Source of the DNA: Neobacillus niacini
GTDB taxonomy: Bacteria; Bacillota; Bacilli; Bacillales; Cytobacillaceae
Length of the DNA: 64,000 bases
NCBI RefSeq assembly: GCF_019749295.1
Contig: NZ_JACWFG010000003.1
Span: 288,489 to 352,488, forward strand
Direction: 5' to 3'
Shown: one piece after another, positions 37,183 through 45,612 of the stretch
How the letters are laid out: each line of letters starts with the position of its first letter
Position numbering within the stretch: position 1 is the first letter of the stretch
The notes under the pieces: generated by a model
Database searches by the model: none
What the model was told of the DNA's origin: nothing
What the model saw: the letters and a program-made list of their open reading frames with translations, nothing else
Position numbers and translations under genes: made by a program

Positions 37183-38493
37183 TTACTTCTTGTTTAAACG
37201 TCTTTGACGCTTTTTAATTTTGTCCATTTCCCACTGCATTTTCTTTTTGTAGCCCGGTTTCACCTTTTGAGGTTTTTTAACCATCGTTTTAGCAGTCTTT
37301 TCTGCTTCATCTTCTTTCCTTACCCGGGTTTTTCTTTTATTTCGGTCCTCTAATTCAACAAATTCCTCTTTTTTTAGATCGATGTGTTTAAATTGTATAC
37401 CCATTTTTTCAAGTCGATTTAACGCGTCCTCATCAGAGACATCATAAACAGTAAGAGCAACACCCGAATTTCCTGCTCTTGCAGTCCTCCCCACTCTGTG
37501 AATGTAAAAATCTAAATCTGTTGGTAATTCATAGTTAATAACGTGACTTATCCCTTCAATATCTATTCCTCTTGAAGCCAGGTCTGTCGCAACGATATAT
37601 TGGTACTCTAAATCTTGGATTTGCTTCATCATTTTTTTCCGTTCACGCGGGTTTAAATCTCCATGAACACGAGCAACCTTTAGTCCTTTATTAATCAAAA
37701 AGTTGGCCACTTCTTCAGCCATTTTTTTGGTATTTGTAAAAACAATCGCCAAATAAGGGTTGTATTGAACTAGTGCATCGTGAACCAGTTGTTTTTTATT
37801 TCTGTGCCTAGAAGGCAGAAGATAATGTGTTAAATTCTCAGCCGTTTTTCTTTTGGCATCAATTTGAATCGTTTTCGGATTTTCCATGTACTTTTTGAGA
37901 AACGGTTTAAGTTTTTCTGGAATAGTGGCAGAAAATACAAGCATTTGTAACTTCTCAGGCATTTTTGCAGCTACCTGGTCCAAATCCTCGATAAAGCCCA
38001 TATCAAGCATCATATCCGCTTCATCCACTACAAGTACTTCTGAAGTATGGACAAAGAGAGCCTGCTCCACCATTAGGTCTTTAATCCTGCCTGGAGTTCC
38101 AACTACAATATGTGGCTGTATTTTTAATTTATCAATGGTCCTTTGCTTGTCTGTTCCACCAATATAACATCTTGTCATAATCGCCTTGTCTGGACTGCAA
38201 TGCTCTGTCACCTTTAGAATTTGGTGATAGATTTGTGAAGCAAGCTCTCTTGTTGGCGCAGTGATAACAGCCTGAACTTCTTTACGGTCTGGATTTATCT
38301 TCTCCAGAATAGGTAATACAAAGGCAAGCGTTTTCCCTGTACCAGTTTGGGATTGACCGATTGCACTTTCATTTTTTAGAACTAATGGAATCATCCGTTC
38401 CTGTATCTCAGTTGGTTCAAAAAACCCCTGTTCTTTAACTGCTTCTATAATAAAAGGCTGAAAATTAAAACGTTCAAAACGATTTTCCTTCAT
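37183..38493 (-). CDS. cshB: CshB, DEAD-box RNA helicase
   Basis: Cold-shock type DEAD-box helicase (436 aa) that unwinds RNA and assists ribosome assembly. Motifs in order: Q-motif FFEPTEIQERMIP, Walker A SQTGTGKT, PTRELASQ, TPGRI, DEAD (VVDEADMML), SAT, then helicase C with ATDLASRGIDI and HRVGRTARAG. A basic Lys/Arg-rich tail ends in KKRQRRLNKK. It lies upstream of nfo, 21 bases apart, as B. subtilis yqfR-yqfS. Confidence 0.95.
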   Translation of the reverse strand: MKENRFERFNFQPFIIEAVKEQGFFEPTEIQERMIPLVLKNESAIGQSQTGTGKTLAFVLPILEKINPDRKEVQAVITAPTRELASQIYHQILKVTEHCSPDKAIMTRCYIGGTDKQRTIDKLKIQPHIVVGTPGRIKDLMVEQALFVHTSEVLVVDEADMMLDMGFIEDLDQVAAKMPEKLQMLVFSATIPEKLKPFLKKYMENPKTIQIDAKRKTAENLTHYLLPSRHRNKKQLVHDALVQYNPYLAIVFTNTKKMAEEVANFLINKGLKVARVHGDLNPRERKKMMKQIQDLEYQYIVATDLASRGIDIEGISHVINYELPTDLDFYIHRVGRTARAGNSGVALTVYDVSDEDALNRLEKMGIQFKHIDLKKEEFVELEDRNKRKTRVRKEDEAEKTAKTMVKKPQKVKPGYKKKMQWEMDKIKKRQRRLNKK

Positions 38494-38746
38494 GTTATTG
38501 CTCCTTATATATTAATTTCTACCGTTCATGGAGTAGTTTTCTTGCATTAGCAAGAGCTTCCACTTTTATTTCCATCATATCATTATAGTAAAGATTCATC
38601 TAAATAACCAGTTATTATCATCTTTTACCTTTAAACTACTTTTAATCATGAAATTTACAGAATATCACTGTGTTTATTCCTAAACCAATTTCAGGCAGCT
38701 GCATACCATAGTTTATAAGGCTTTTATTTAAGAGGAGGACGTACGT

Positions 38747-39406
38747 ATGCAGCAGCCTAGACCGAGATATCCCATGCACGGGCGTATGGGACCACAAATG
38801 ATGGGTCCTGGGCCATTTGGTGGTCAACAACATATGATAAATCCCTATGGCGGTAATGGACAAATGATGGGACTACAGCAGACAATGAACGGCGGCAGAC
38901 CCATGATGGGGCAAAACATGGGAAGAGGACAAGGAAGACGTAATGGCGGAGGATTACTTTCAAAAATTCTTGGCGGAAATAAGCAGAAGAACCAACCTGC
39001 AGGAATTGGAGGGATGCGTCAAGCTGGCAGGGCTGCCGCCGGCGGTACAGGGGGAATTGGCTCAATTCTTCAAACCCTAAGTAATCCTGACAGTCTTTCG
39101 GGGTTCCTTAACAATACTCAACAGGTATTGAAGACTGCACAGTCGATAGCTCCAATGATCCAGCAATACGGACCTATCGTCAAGAACCTTCCGATGATGT
39201 GGAAATTATATAAAGGATTTAAAGATTTACCTGCCGAGGATAAGTCAGATGAACATGAATCAGATGCTCCTATCATGGAGGAAGATACTGTTTCACCCAA
39301 AAACAGCCCAAAACCTAAGCAAAAAAGGAAACAGCATACCCAAATTGAAGATATTGAAGATAATAAACGTCAAAACGGAACATCACTTCCAAAACTATAT
39401 ATTTAA
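38747..39406 (+). CDS. yqfQ: VrrA/YqfQ-like protein
   Basis: Protein of 219 aa. The first 65 residues are low-complexity, rich in Met, Gly, Gln, Pro and Asn (PQMMGPGPFGGQQ, GGRPMMGQNMGRGQG). The centre has a conserved block LQTLSNPDSLSGFLNNTQQVLKTAQSIAPMIQQYGPIVKNLPMMWKLYK split here into recognisable helices. The tail is charged. This is the YqfQ/VrrA family, named from the B. anthracis variable-repeat locus; role unknown, probably spore- or surface-related. AGAGGAGG precedes the ATG. Confidence 0.82.
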   Translation: MQQPRPRYPMHGRMGPQMMGPGPFGGQQHMINPYGGNGQMMGLQQTMNGGRPMMGQNMGRGQGRRNGGGLLSKILGGNKQKNQPAGIGGMRQAGRAAAGGTGGIGSILQTLSNPDSLSGFLNNTQQVLKTAQSIAPMIQQYGPIVKNLPMMWKLYKGFKDLPAEDKSDEHESDAPIMEEDTVSPKNSPKPKQKRKQHTQIEDIEDNKRQNGTSLPKLYI

Positions 39407-39411
39407 ACAAG

Positions 39412-39440
39412 GATGCTGAACGTACAGCATCTTTTTTATT
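39412..39440 (+). terminator. Terminator downstream of yqfQ
   Basis: Hairpin GATGCTG / CAGCATC, loop aacgta, followed by TTTTTTATTTTT. Confidence 0.85.
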
Positions 39441-39471
39441 TTTCTGTTTATTCCACAGGAAAAAAGTATCT

Positions 39472-39500
39472 TTGTATTATTTCTATTAGTTTTATATAAT
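39472..39500 (+). promoter_or_regulatory. Predicted sigma-A promoter of ispH
   Basis: TTGTAT, 17-bp spacer, TATAAT, 48 bases before the ispH start codon. Confidence 0.65.
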
Positions 39501-39547
39501 AATTACATAGATTCAAAGTCAAACGTTCCTTAGGAGGACTTTATTAT

Positions 39548-40486
39548 ATGCAAATCATTAAGATTTCACCACGCGGTTATTGTTATGGTGTTGTTGATGC
39601 CATGGTGATAGCAAGGAATGCAGCTTTAGATAAATCATTACCTCGCCCTATCTACATTTTGGGGATGATTGTTCATAATAAACACGTTACTGATGCTTTT
39701 GCCGAAGAAGGTATTATTACCCTTGATGGTAAAAATCGTAAGGACATCCTGGACAAGGTGGATACTGGTACTGTTATTTTTACAGCACATGGCATCTCAC
39801 CAGAAGTTAGAGAGCTTGCTAAAAAGAAAGGTCTTGTTACAATTGACGCTACCTGTCCGGATGTAACGAGAACACATGATTTAATAGAAGAAAAAACTAA
39901 GCAAGGGTATCAGGTTATTTACATCGGCAAAAAAGGTCATCCTGAGCCTGAAGGAGCGGTCGGCGTAGCTCCTGATGCTGTTCATCTGGTAGAAACACCG
40001 AGTGATGTTGAAGCGCTGACGATTAATAGTGAGAAGTTAATTGTTACCAACCAAACGACAATGAGTCAATGGGACGTTACTGAGACAATGAAAAAGGTTC
40101 TAGAAAAATACCCACATGCAGAGGCACATAATGAAATATGCAATGCAACACAGGTGCGTCAAGAAGCAGTTGCCGGTCAAGCCACTGAGGCAGATGTGAC
40201 AATAGTGGTTGGAGATCCGATGAGTAATAACTCCAATCGACTTGCACAAGTCTCAGAAGAAATCGCTGGTACAAAGGCTTATCGAATTGCAGATATCTCT
40301 GAGTTAGAAATTGATTGGATTAAGGACGCTAAGAACGTGGCCGTAACATCTGGTGCTTCTACTCCAACACCAATTACAAAGGAAGTAATTAAATTCTTAG
40401 AACAATTTGATCCTAATAACGAAGCAACCTGGGAACGTCGTAAAAGTGTTCCTTTAAATAAAATTTTGCCAAAGGTAAAAAAATAA
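39548..40486 (+). CDS. ispH: IspH, HMBPP reductase
   Basis: Last enzyme of the MEP pathway, reducing HMBPP to IPP and DMAPP with a [4Fe-4S] cluster (312 aa). The three cluster cysteines are in RGYCYGV (residue 12), [11 protein letters not shown] (about 98) and [10 protein letters not shown] (about 198); TAHG and TNQTTMSQ provide substrate contacts. AGGAGG precedes the ATG. It is monocistronic with its own promoter and terminator. Confidence 0.97.
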   Translation: MQIIKISPRGYCYGVVDAMVIARNAALDKSLPRPIYILGMIVHNKHVTDAFAEEGIITLDGKNRKDILDKVDTGTVIFTAHGISPEVRELAKKKGLVTIDATCPDVTRTHDLIEEKTKQGYQVIYIGKKGHPEPEGAVGVAPDAVHLVETPSDVEALTINSEKLIVTNQTTMSQWDVTETMKKVLEKYPHAEAHNEICNATQVRQEAVAGQATEADVTIVVGDPMSNNSNRLAQVSEEIAGTKAYRIADISELEIDWIKDAKNVAVTSGASTPTPITKEVIKFLEQFDPNNEATWERRKSVPLNKILPKVKK

Positions 40487-40518
40487 CCGGTCAGATTATT
40501 CTGACCGGTATTTTTTTA
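40485..40518. terminator. Bidirectional terminator, ispH / yqfO
   Basis: Perfect 10-bp stem ACCGGTCAGA / TCTGACCGGT, loop ttat, between convergent genes; T-run on the ispH side. Confidence 0.9.
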
Positions 40519-41631
40519 TATGAATGTAAATGGATCTGTATTGACTTCTGACGGGAAGATTTCAACTTCATAACCAGTTTCCTCGCACATTTTTGAAAGC
40601 GTGGCTGTGAGTCCCTTTTTCATGACTTTTTCGACATTATGTCCGGGATCAATCATATTTAATCCCTCCATCATGGCATCATGAGCTGTATGATAATATA
40701 TATCACCAGTAATATAGACATCTGCTCCCTTAAACTTGGCGTGTTTGAAATACTTATTTCCATCTCCGCCTAATACAGCAACTTTTTTCACACGTGATGA
40801 TAAATCACCAACCACCCTAACCTTATCAACCTGTAAAGCTTCTTTAACTCTTTCAGCAAATTCTCCTAGAGACATTTCCTGAACAGTTCCAATTCTTCCT
40901 AGACCAAGAACTTCACCTTTATTTTCAACCGGATACACATCATAGGCAACCTCTTCATAAGGATGGGCTTTTAGCATTGCCGTTACTACCCGCTTTAATA
41001 GTTTTACCGGTACAATGGTTTCAATTCTTACTTCTTCTACAGATTCTAATTGACCTTGTGAGCCAATATAGGGATTCGTATTTTCCCCAGGCATAAACCT
41101 TCCTGTTCCATCTGCTGAAAAGGAACAATGACTATAATTTCCAATAAAGCCTGCACCAGCATTTCCAAGTACCCTTCTAATCTCGTCAGCGTGACTTAAT
41201 GGTGTAAAGACAACGATTTTCTTTAGCTTCTCTTCAAAGGTCGGAACAAGCACTTCAGGGTTTTCCAGTCCCAAGGCTTCTGCCAGGAGATCATTTACAC
41301 CGCCTTTGGCTACATCAAGGTTGGTGTGAGCCGCATACACAGCTATATCGTGCTTTATTAGCTTTTCAATCATTCTCCCCTGTACTGTGTCAGTGATAAC
41401 ATTCTTAAGTGGTCGAAAGATCGGCGGATGATGGGCGATGATAAGCTGTACATTCTTTTCAATGGCTTCATCTATTACTTCTTCTAGTACATCAAGAGCA
41501 ATCATAATCTTATCAATTTTTTTGTTCAGGCGTCCAATTTGCAACCCAATCTTATCATCTTCCATCGCTAAACCCTTAGGTGAAAATTGCTCAAAAAGTT
41601 GAATAATTTCATGACCATTCGCTTTCTTCAT
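40516..41631 (-). CDS. yqfO: YqfO, Nif3-like dinuclear metal protein
   Basis: Nif3/YbgI family protein (371 aa) with the dinuclear metal motifs IIAHHPPIFRPLK and YAAHTNLDVAKGG at the N-terminal part and ITGDIYYHTAHDAMMEG near the end. The Bacillus version has a PII-like (CutA1) domain inserted in the middle (about residues 130-235). It may act as a GTP cyclohydrolase-like or regulatory protein; function is unsettled. The start at ATG 41631 follows GAGGGGG by 9 bases. It overlaps the end of trmK. Confidence 0.92.
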   Translation of the reverse strand: MKKANGHEIIQLFEQFSPKGLAMEDDKIGLQIGRLNKKIDKIMIALDVLEEVIDEAIEKNVQLIIAHHPPIFRPLKNVITDTVQGRMIEKLIKHDIAVYAAHTNLDVAKGGVNDLLAEALGLENPEVLVPTFEEKLKKIVVFTPLSHADEIRRVLGNAGAGFIGNYSHCSFSADGTGRFMPGENTNPYIGSQGQLESVEEVRIETIVPVKLLKRVVTAMLKAHPYEEVAYDVYPVENKGEVLGLGRIGTVQEMSLGEFAERVKEALQVDKVRVVGDLSSRVKKVAVLGGDGNKYFKHAKFKGADVYITGDIYYHTAHDAMMEGLNMIDPGHNVEKVMKKGLTATLSKMCEETGYEVEIFPSEVNTDPFTFI

Positions 41632-42340
41632 GATCCAATACCCCCTCGACAAGTGCTATTTTTTTAAGAACCTCTTGTTTTTTCTCTTCTGTTTCAGCTG
41701 TTGGCGCAGCTCCTTCAAGCTGTTCATAAATCCGCTTCCAGTTGTTTTTTTCTAAAGACCATTTTTTCAAGAATGCTTTTTCCTTTCTCTGAAGAAGGAA
41801 GGGTCCAACTAATAATCCGTTCTCTAATGATACTTCACGATAAGGCTTTAATGGTTCTCCTCTTTCAGCAACTAAAATTTCATATATTTTGCTATCTTCT
41901 TCGATAATTTCCTCTGCAATCAATTCCCAATTATTTTCCACCAGCCAGTTTCTAATGGCGGATGCATTAATGTTAGGCTGTAATATAAGGCGATTCACCT
42001 CAGCCAGCTTATCCTTGCCGCTTTCTAAAATACTAGCGATAAGACTTCCGCCCATACCAGCAATGGTTATACAATCAGCATCACCAGGCTGGATTACTTC
42101 CAGACCATCACCCATCCTGACTGAAATCATTTCAGAAAGCCCTTCTGCCATTACATTCTTTTCAGCAGACTGAAATGGACCCTTAGCAACTTCCCCTGCA
42201 ATACCAAAGGTTATTTGCCCATTCTTTACAAGATAGCTAGGCAGGTACGCATGATCGGAACCTATATCCGCTACTCTTGAGTTTTTTGGAACATATTTTG
42301 CTACCGTTTCTAACCGGACTGATAATTTATCTGTATTCAA
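41609..42340 (-). CDS. trmK: TrmK, tRNA m1A22 methyltransferase
   Basis: SAM-dependent enzyme methylating N1 of A22 in bacterial tRNAs (243 aa). SAM motif VADIGSDHAYLP is near residue 22, with CITIAGMGGSLI (catalytic region) and LILQPNINASAIRNWL further on. I set the start at TTG 42340, giving MNTDKLSVRLETVAKYV, which fits the family N-terminus; GTG codons at 42352/42349 give a longer form. It is paired with yqfO as in B. subtilis and lies 2.1 kb downstream of sigA. Confidence 0.93.
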   Translation of the reverse strand: MNTDKLSVRLETVAKYVPKNSRVADIGSDHAYLPSYLVKNGQITFGIAGEVAKGPFQSAEKNVMAEGLSEMISVRMGDGLEVIQPGDADCITIAGMGGSLIASILESGKDKLAEVNRLILQPNINASAIRNWLVENNWELIAEEIIEEDSKIYEILVAERGEPLKPYREVSLENGLLVGPFLLQRKEKAFLKKWSLEKNNWKRIYEQLEGAAPTAETEEKKQEVLKKIALVEGVLDHEESEWS

Positions 42341-42375
42341 CTTATTCACCACTTTTTATGTATTAATTCTAGTAT

Positions 42376-42412
42376 AAAAAAAGTCCTTTACATAAGCAAA
42401 GGACCTTTCCAT
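42376..42412 (-). terminator. Terminator downstream of cccA
   Basis: On the minus strand stem GTCCTTTGC / GTAAAGGAC (one G-U), loop ttat, followed by TTTTTTT. Confidence 0.8.
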
Positions 42413-42419
42413 TGTAACA

Positions 42420-42779
42420 TTATTTTATGTCAGCTAACCAATCAGCCATTGCATCGGCTTCTTCTGGTTTAACCATACCGCCAGGCATATTTCCTCTACC
42501 CTTGGTAACTACTTCGATAATTTCTTCCTTGGATAACCTTTCTCCAACACCAGTTAGAGCAGGACCCATTCCCCCTTGGTACGCATCACCGTGACAGCCT
42601 ACACAAGACCCTGTGTAAATTTCTTCAGGACTTTTTGCAACCTGTTCTGTTTCGGTTCCGCCTTCTTTTTCCTTGGCAAGCTCATCCATATCCCCGAGGC
42701 CTTTGAAAGACAATAAGAACATTAGTCCGATTCCAAATACAAAGATCAGGATGTAAGGAATAACCGGATTTCGATTCAT
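42420..42779 (-). CDS. cccA: Cytochrome c550 (membrane-anchored)
   Basis: Small c-type cytochrome (119 aa) exposed on the outer face of the membrane, carrying electrons to a terminal oxidase. N-terminal anchor VIPYILIFVFGIGLMFLLSF, Glu-rich linker, then heme motif CVGCH (Cys59, Cys62, His63) and axial Met in GNMPGGM. Two adjacent ATG codons (42782, 42779) follow AAGGGAGG; the second has better spacing. It sits downstream of sigA, as in B. subtilis. Confidence 0.95.
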   Translation of the reverse strand: MNRNPVIPYILIFVFGIGLMFLLSFKGLGDMDELAKEKEGGTETEQVAKSPEEIYTGSCVGCHGDAYQGGMGPALTGVGERLSKEEIIEVVTKGRGNMPGGMVKPEEADAMADWLADIK

Positions 42780-42912
42780 CATATAACCTCCCTTATGTAC
42801 GTACAACTGTAAATAAATAGTCTTCTACAAACAACTACTATTTTACTTTAAAAACTTCAGAAGGAAAAGCCCTAAACTTATTTTGTCACGATAATATTTA
42901 GAAAATATGTAA

Positions 42913-42944
42913 AAAAGGGCTGAATTTTAAAGGTCAGCCCTTTT
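42913..42944 (-). terminator. Terminator downstream of acyl-CoA dehydrogenase
   Basis: 11-bp stem AAAAGGGCTGA / TCAGCCCTTTT with a 10-nt loop, 20 bases past the stop. Confidence 0.85.
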
Positions 42945-42964
42945 AATCTACCCTAAATATACCA

Positions 42965-44104
42965 TTAACAACCAATCAAACGAGCAATAACGGTTCTTTG
43001 AATTTCAGAAGTACCTTCGCCAATTTCCAGCAGCTTGGCATCGCGCATCATTCTCTCAACATGATACTCCTTCATATAGCCATATCCGCCATGCAATTGG
43101 ACAGCTTGATTGGTTACTTCCATGCATATTTCGGAAGCATAAAGCTTACACATTGACGCTTCTTTGCTGAACGGCCGGCCCTGATCCTTTAACCAAGCAG
43201 CCTTATAAACCATATTTCGTGCTAATTCAATTTTCATTGCCATATCTGCCAACTTAAATTGAACAGCCTGAAAGGATGATAATGACTTTCCGAACTGTTT
43301 CCGCTCCTTTGTGTACTGTAATGACTTGTCAAAGGCTCCCTGAGCTATTCCAACAGCCATGGCACCTATACCAATCCTTCCCCCATCCAGTGTGATTAGG
43401 AATTGTTTAAAGCCCTCACCCTCTTTACCCAAGAGATTCTCTTCTGGGACCCGTACATTCTCCATCACCAGCTCTGTTGTATTCGAAGCATTTAGACCCA
43501 TCTTTTCATAGTTATCAATTACAGAGAACCCTTTTGCGTCTGTAGGAATAATAATCGCACTAATTTCCTTTTTCCCATCGTTCATGCCTGTTATGGCAGT
43601 TATAGCTAAGTGCTTCGCGTAGCTGGCATTTGTAATAAAACACTTATTTCCATTTATAATATATTCACCATTACTCTTTGCTGCCGTTGTTTGTGTGCCG
43701 CCTGCATCGGATCCTGCATTTGGCTCAGTTAATCCAAAGGCACCAAATGATTCCCCAGTGCAAATAGGAGTGAGATACTTATGTTTTTGTTCCTTTGTAC
43801 CAAATAAATTTAATGGCGCTCCCCCCAATGAAATATGAGCTGAGTAGGTAATGCCAGTCGACGCACAAGCCCTGCTCAATTCTTCAGTAACGATAGCGAA
43901 ACTAACAGTGTCAGCACCGCCGCCGCCATATTCCTCAGGAAACGGGAGACCCATAATTCCCATTTCGGATAACTGTTTAAAAACCTCAACAGGAAATTGT
44001 TTATTTCGATCCCTATCGATTGAACCAGGTGCCACTACTTCATCTGAAAACTCACGAATCATCTTTTTAATCATTTCTTGTTCTGCCGTTAAATCAAAAT
44101 TCAT
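42965..44104 (-). CDS. Acyl-CoA dehydrogenase
   Basis: FAD enzyme for the first step of fatty-acid or branched acyl-CoA oxidation (379 aa). Signatures: GAFGLTEPNAGSDAGGTQTTA (acyl-CoA/FAD contacts), RKQFGKSLSSFQAVQFKLADMA and the C-terminal QLHGGYGYMKEYHVERMMRDA with GEGTSEIQ (FAD). Chain length preference cannot be read. AAGGGGG abuts an ATG at 44110; ATG 44104 is 6 bases away and gives the typical MNFDLTAEQ start. It sits alone between cccA and sigA with its own promoter. Confidence 0.93.
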   Translation of the reverse strand: MNFDLTAEQEMIKKMIREFSDEVVAPGSIDRDRNKQFPVEVFKQLSEMGIMGLPFPEEYGGGGADTVSFAIVTEELSRACASTGITYSAHISLGGAPLNLFGTKEQKHKYLTPICTGESFGAFGLTEPNAGSDAGGTQTTAAKSNGEYIINGNKCFITNASYAKHLAITAITGMNDGKKEISAIIIPTDAKGFSVIDNYEKMGLNASNTTELVMENVRVPEENLLGKEGEGFKQFLITLDGGRIGIGAMAVGIAQGAFDKSLQYTKERKQFGKSLSSFQAVQFKLADMAMKIELARNMVYKAAWLKDQGRPFSKEASMCKLYASEICMEVTNQAVQLHGGYGYMKEYHVERMMRDAKLLEIGEGTSEIQRTVIARLIGC

Positions 44105-44442
44105 ATTCATCCCCCTTGTTAAAGCAATGTATGCGCTACCAATATTATAAGGGGAGTTCATCAATATTCACAAGATTTAAAAACTTATAAATATTTTTAG
44201 CTATATTCAAATAAAAAATTCAAACTACTTACTTCAATTGCATTAAGGTTTGAATGAAGAATTATTCTTTCGTACAAAAACGATTTGTGATGAATATTAA
44301 AAAGATTACTTTTAGCTATTTGCAAAGTGTAAAACAATTCAGTAAAATAAATACAAATGCAGTAAGTGCTTTCATTTCCAATTATTCTTAAAAGCGCAAA
44401 AAAAAATAGTTTACCCCTTTGTAGAAGTAAACTATCTTTTAT
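44105..44442. promoter_or_regulatory. Regulatory gap upstream of acyl-CoA dehydrogenase
   Basis: For the minus strand, TTGTGA, 18-bp spacer, TATAAT (44144-44173) form a promoter 40 bases before the gene. Further upstream lie an inverted repeat ATTCAAAC / GTTTGAAT (44216-44254 region) and TGAATGAAGAATTATTCT (44251-44268), which matches 15 of 18 positions of the Bacillus FadR box TGAATGAMTANTCATTCA. A cre-like AGTAAGTGCTTTCA lies at 44361-44374. Roles are inferred; the FadR-like site is about 85 bases upstream of the promoter, not overlapping it. Confidence 0.4.
44396..44441 (-). terminator. Terminator downstream of sigA
   Basis: Stem ATAGTTTAC / GTAAACTAT with a 12-nt loop, then a run of T's on the minus strand. 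Confidence 0.75.
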
Positions 44443-45570
44443 TTATTCTAAGAAGTCTTTTAGACGTTTGCTGCGACTAGGATGTCGTAATTTACGCAAT
44501 GCCTTTGCTTCAATTTGTCGGATACGTTCACGAGTAACACCGAAAACTTTTCCTACCTCTTCTAGTGTGCGAGTGCGTCCATCATCTAACCCGAAGCGTA
44601 AGCGCAGGACGTTTTCTTCACGGTCTGTAAGAGTATCAAGAACATCTTCTAGCTGCTCCTTTAATAATTCATAAGCAGCATGCTCAGAAGGGGAAGTAGC
44701 ATCTTGATCTTCAATGAAATCACCCAGGTGCGAATCATCTTCTTCTCCGATAGGAGTTTCTAACGAAACAGGCTCTTGAGCTATTTTTAAAATTTCTCTA
44801 ACCTTATCTGGCGTTAAGTCCATATCTTCACCAATTTCTTCTGGTGTTGGTTCGCGCCCTAGGTCCTGTAGTAACTGCCTCTGGACACGGATAAGTTTAT
44901 TGATGGTTTCAACCATATGAACAGGAATACGAATGGTCCTAGCTTGGTCAGCAATGGCTCTTGTGATGGCTTGACGTATCCACCAAGTAGCATACGTACT
45001 GAATTTGAACCCTTTGCGATAATCGAATTTTTCAACCGCTTTAATGAGACCCATATTGCCTTCTTGAATAAGGTCAAGGAAGAGCATTCCGCGTCCAACA
45101 TATCGTTTTGCGATACTAACCACGAGACGCAGGTTTGCTTCGGCTAGGCGTCGTTTTGCCTCTTCGTCACCTTCCTCAATTCGGTTAGCAAGCTTGATTT
45201 CTTCTTCAGCGGAAAGTAAGTCTACTCGGCCAATTTCCTTTAGATACATACGAACAGGATCGTTTATCTTTACACCAGGAGGAACGCTAAGATCATTTAA
45301 ATCAAACTCATCGTCATCCCCTTTTGCTAATTGCTTAGGGTTTGGATCTTCCTCGTCACTTTCTCCTACTAATTCGATTCCTTGATCACCAAGAAATTCA
45401 TAAAATTCATCCATTTGATCAGAATCTAATTCAAAATTTGCCATTCTTTCAGCAATATCATCGTAGGCAAGGACGCCGGTTTTCTTTCCCAGAACCGTTA
45501 ACTGGTCTTTTACTTGTTCAAAGGTCAATTCGTTCTCGGCCTCTTTTGAACGGGCTGATTTTTCAGCCAT
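44443..45570 (-). CDS. sigA: RNA polymerase housekeeping sigma factor SigA
   Basis: Primary sigma factor (375 aa). Acidic region 1.1 is followed by [13 protein letters not shown] (1.2), [37 protein letters not shown] (2.1-2.4, given here in overlapping parts), region 3, and [20 protein letters not shown] (4.2). The true start is ATG 45570 after GGAGGGGG. It is in an operon with dnaG, 42 bases upstream, the classical macromolecular-synthesis operon minus rpsU. Confidence 0.98.
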   Translation of the reverse strand: MAEKSARSKEAENELTFEQVKDQLTVLGKKTGVLAYDDIAERMANFELDSDQMDEFYEFLGDQGIELVGESDEEDPNPKQLAKGDDDEFDLNDLSVPPGVKINDPVRMYLKEIGRVDLLSAEEEIKLANRIEEGDEEAKRRLAEANLRLVVSIAKRYVGRGMLFLDLIQEGNMGLIKAVEKFDYRKGFKFSTYATWWIRQAITRAIADQARTIRIPVHMVETINKLIRVQRQLLQDLGREPTPEEIGEDMDLTPDKVREILKIAQEPVSLETPIGEEDDSHLGDFIEDQDATSPSEHAAYELLKEQLEDVLDTLTDREENVLRLRFGLDDGRTRTLEEVGKVFGVTRERIRQIEAKALRKLRHPSRSKRLKDFLE

Positions 45571-45612
45571 ATGTCCCCCTCCTTCCAGAATAAAAGACAT
45601 TAAAGTTGGAAT

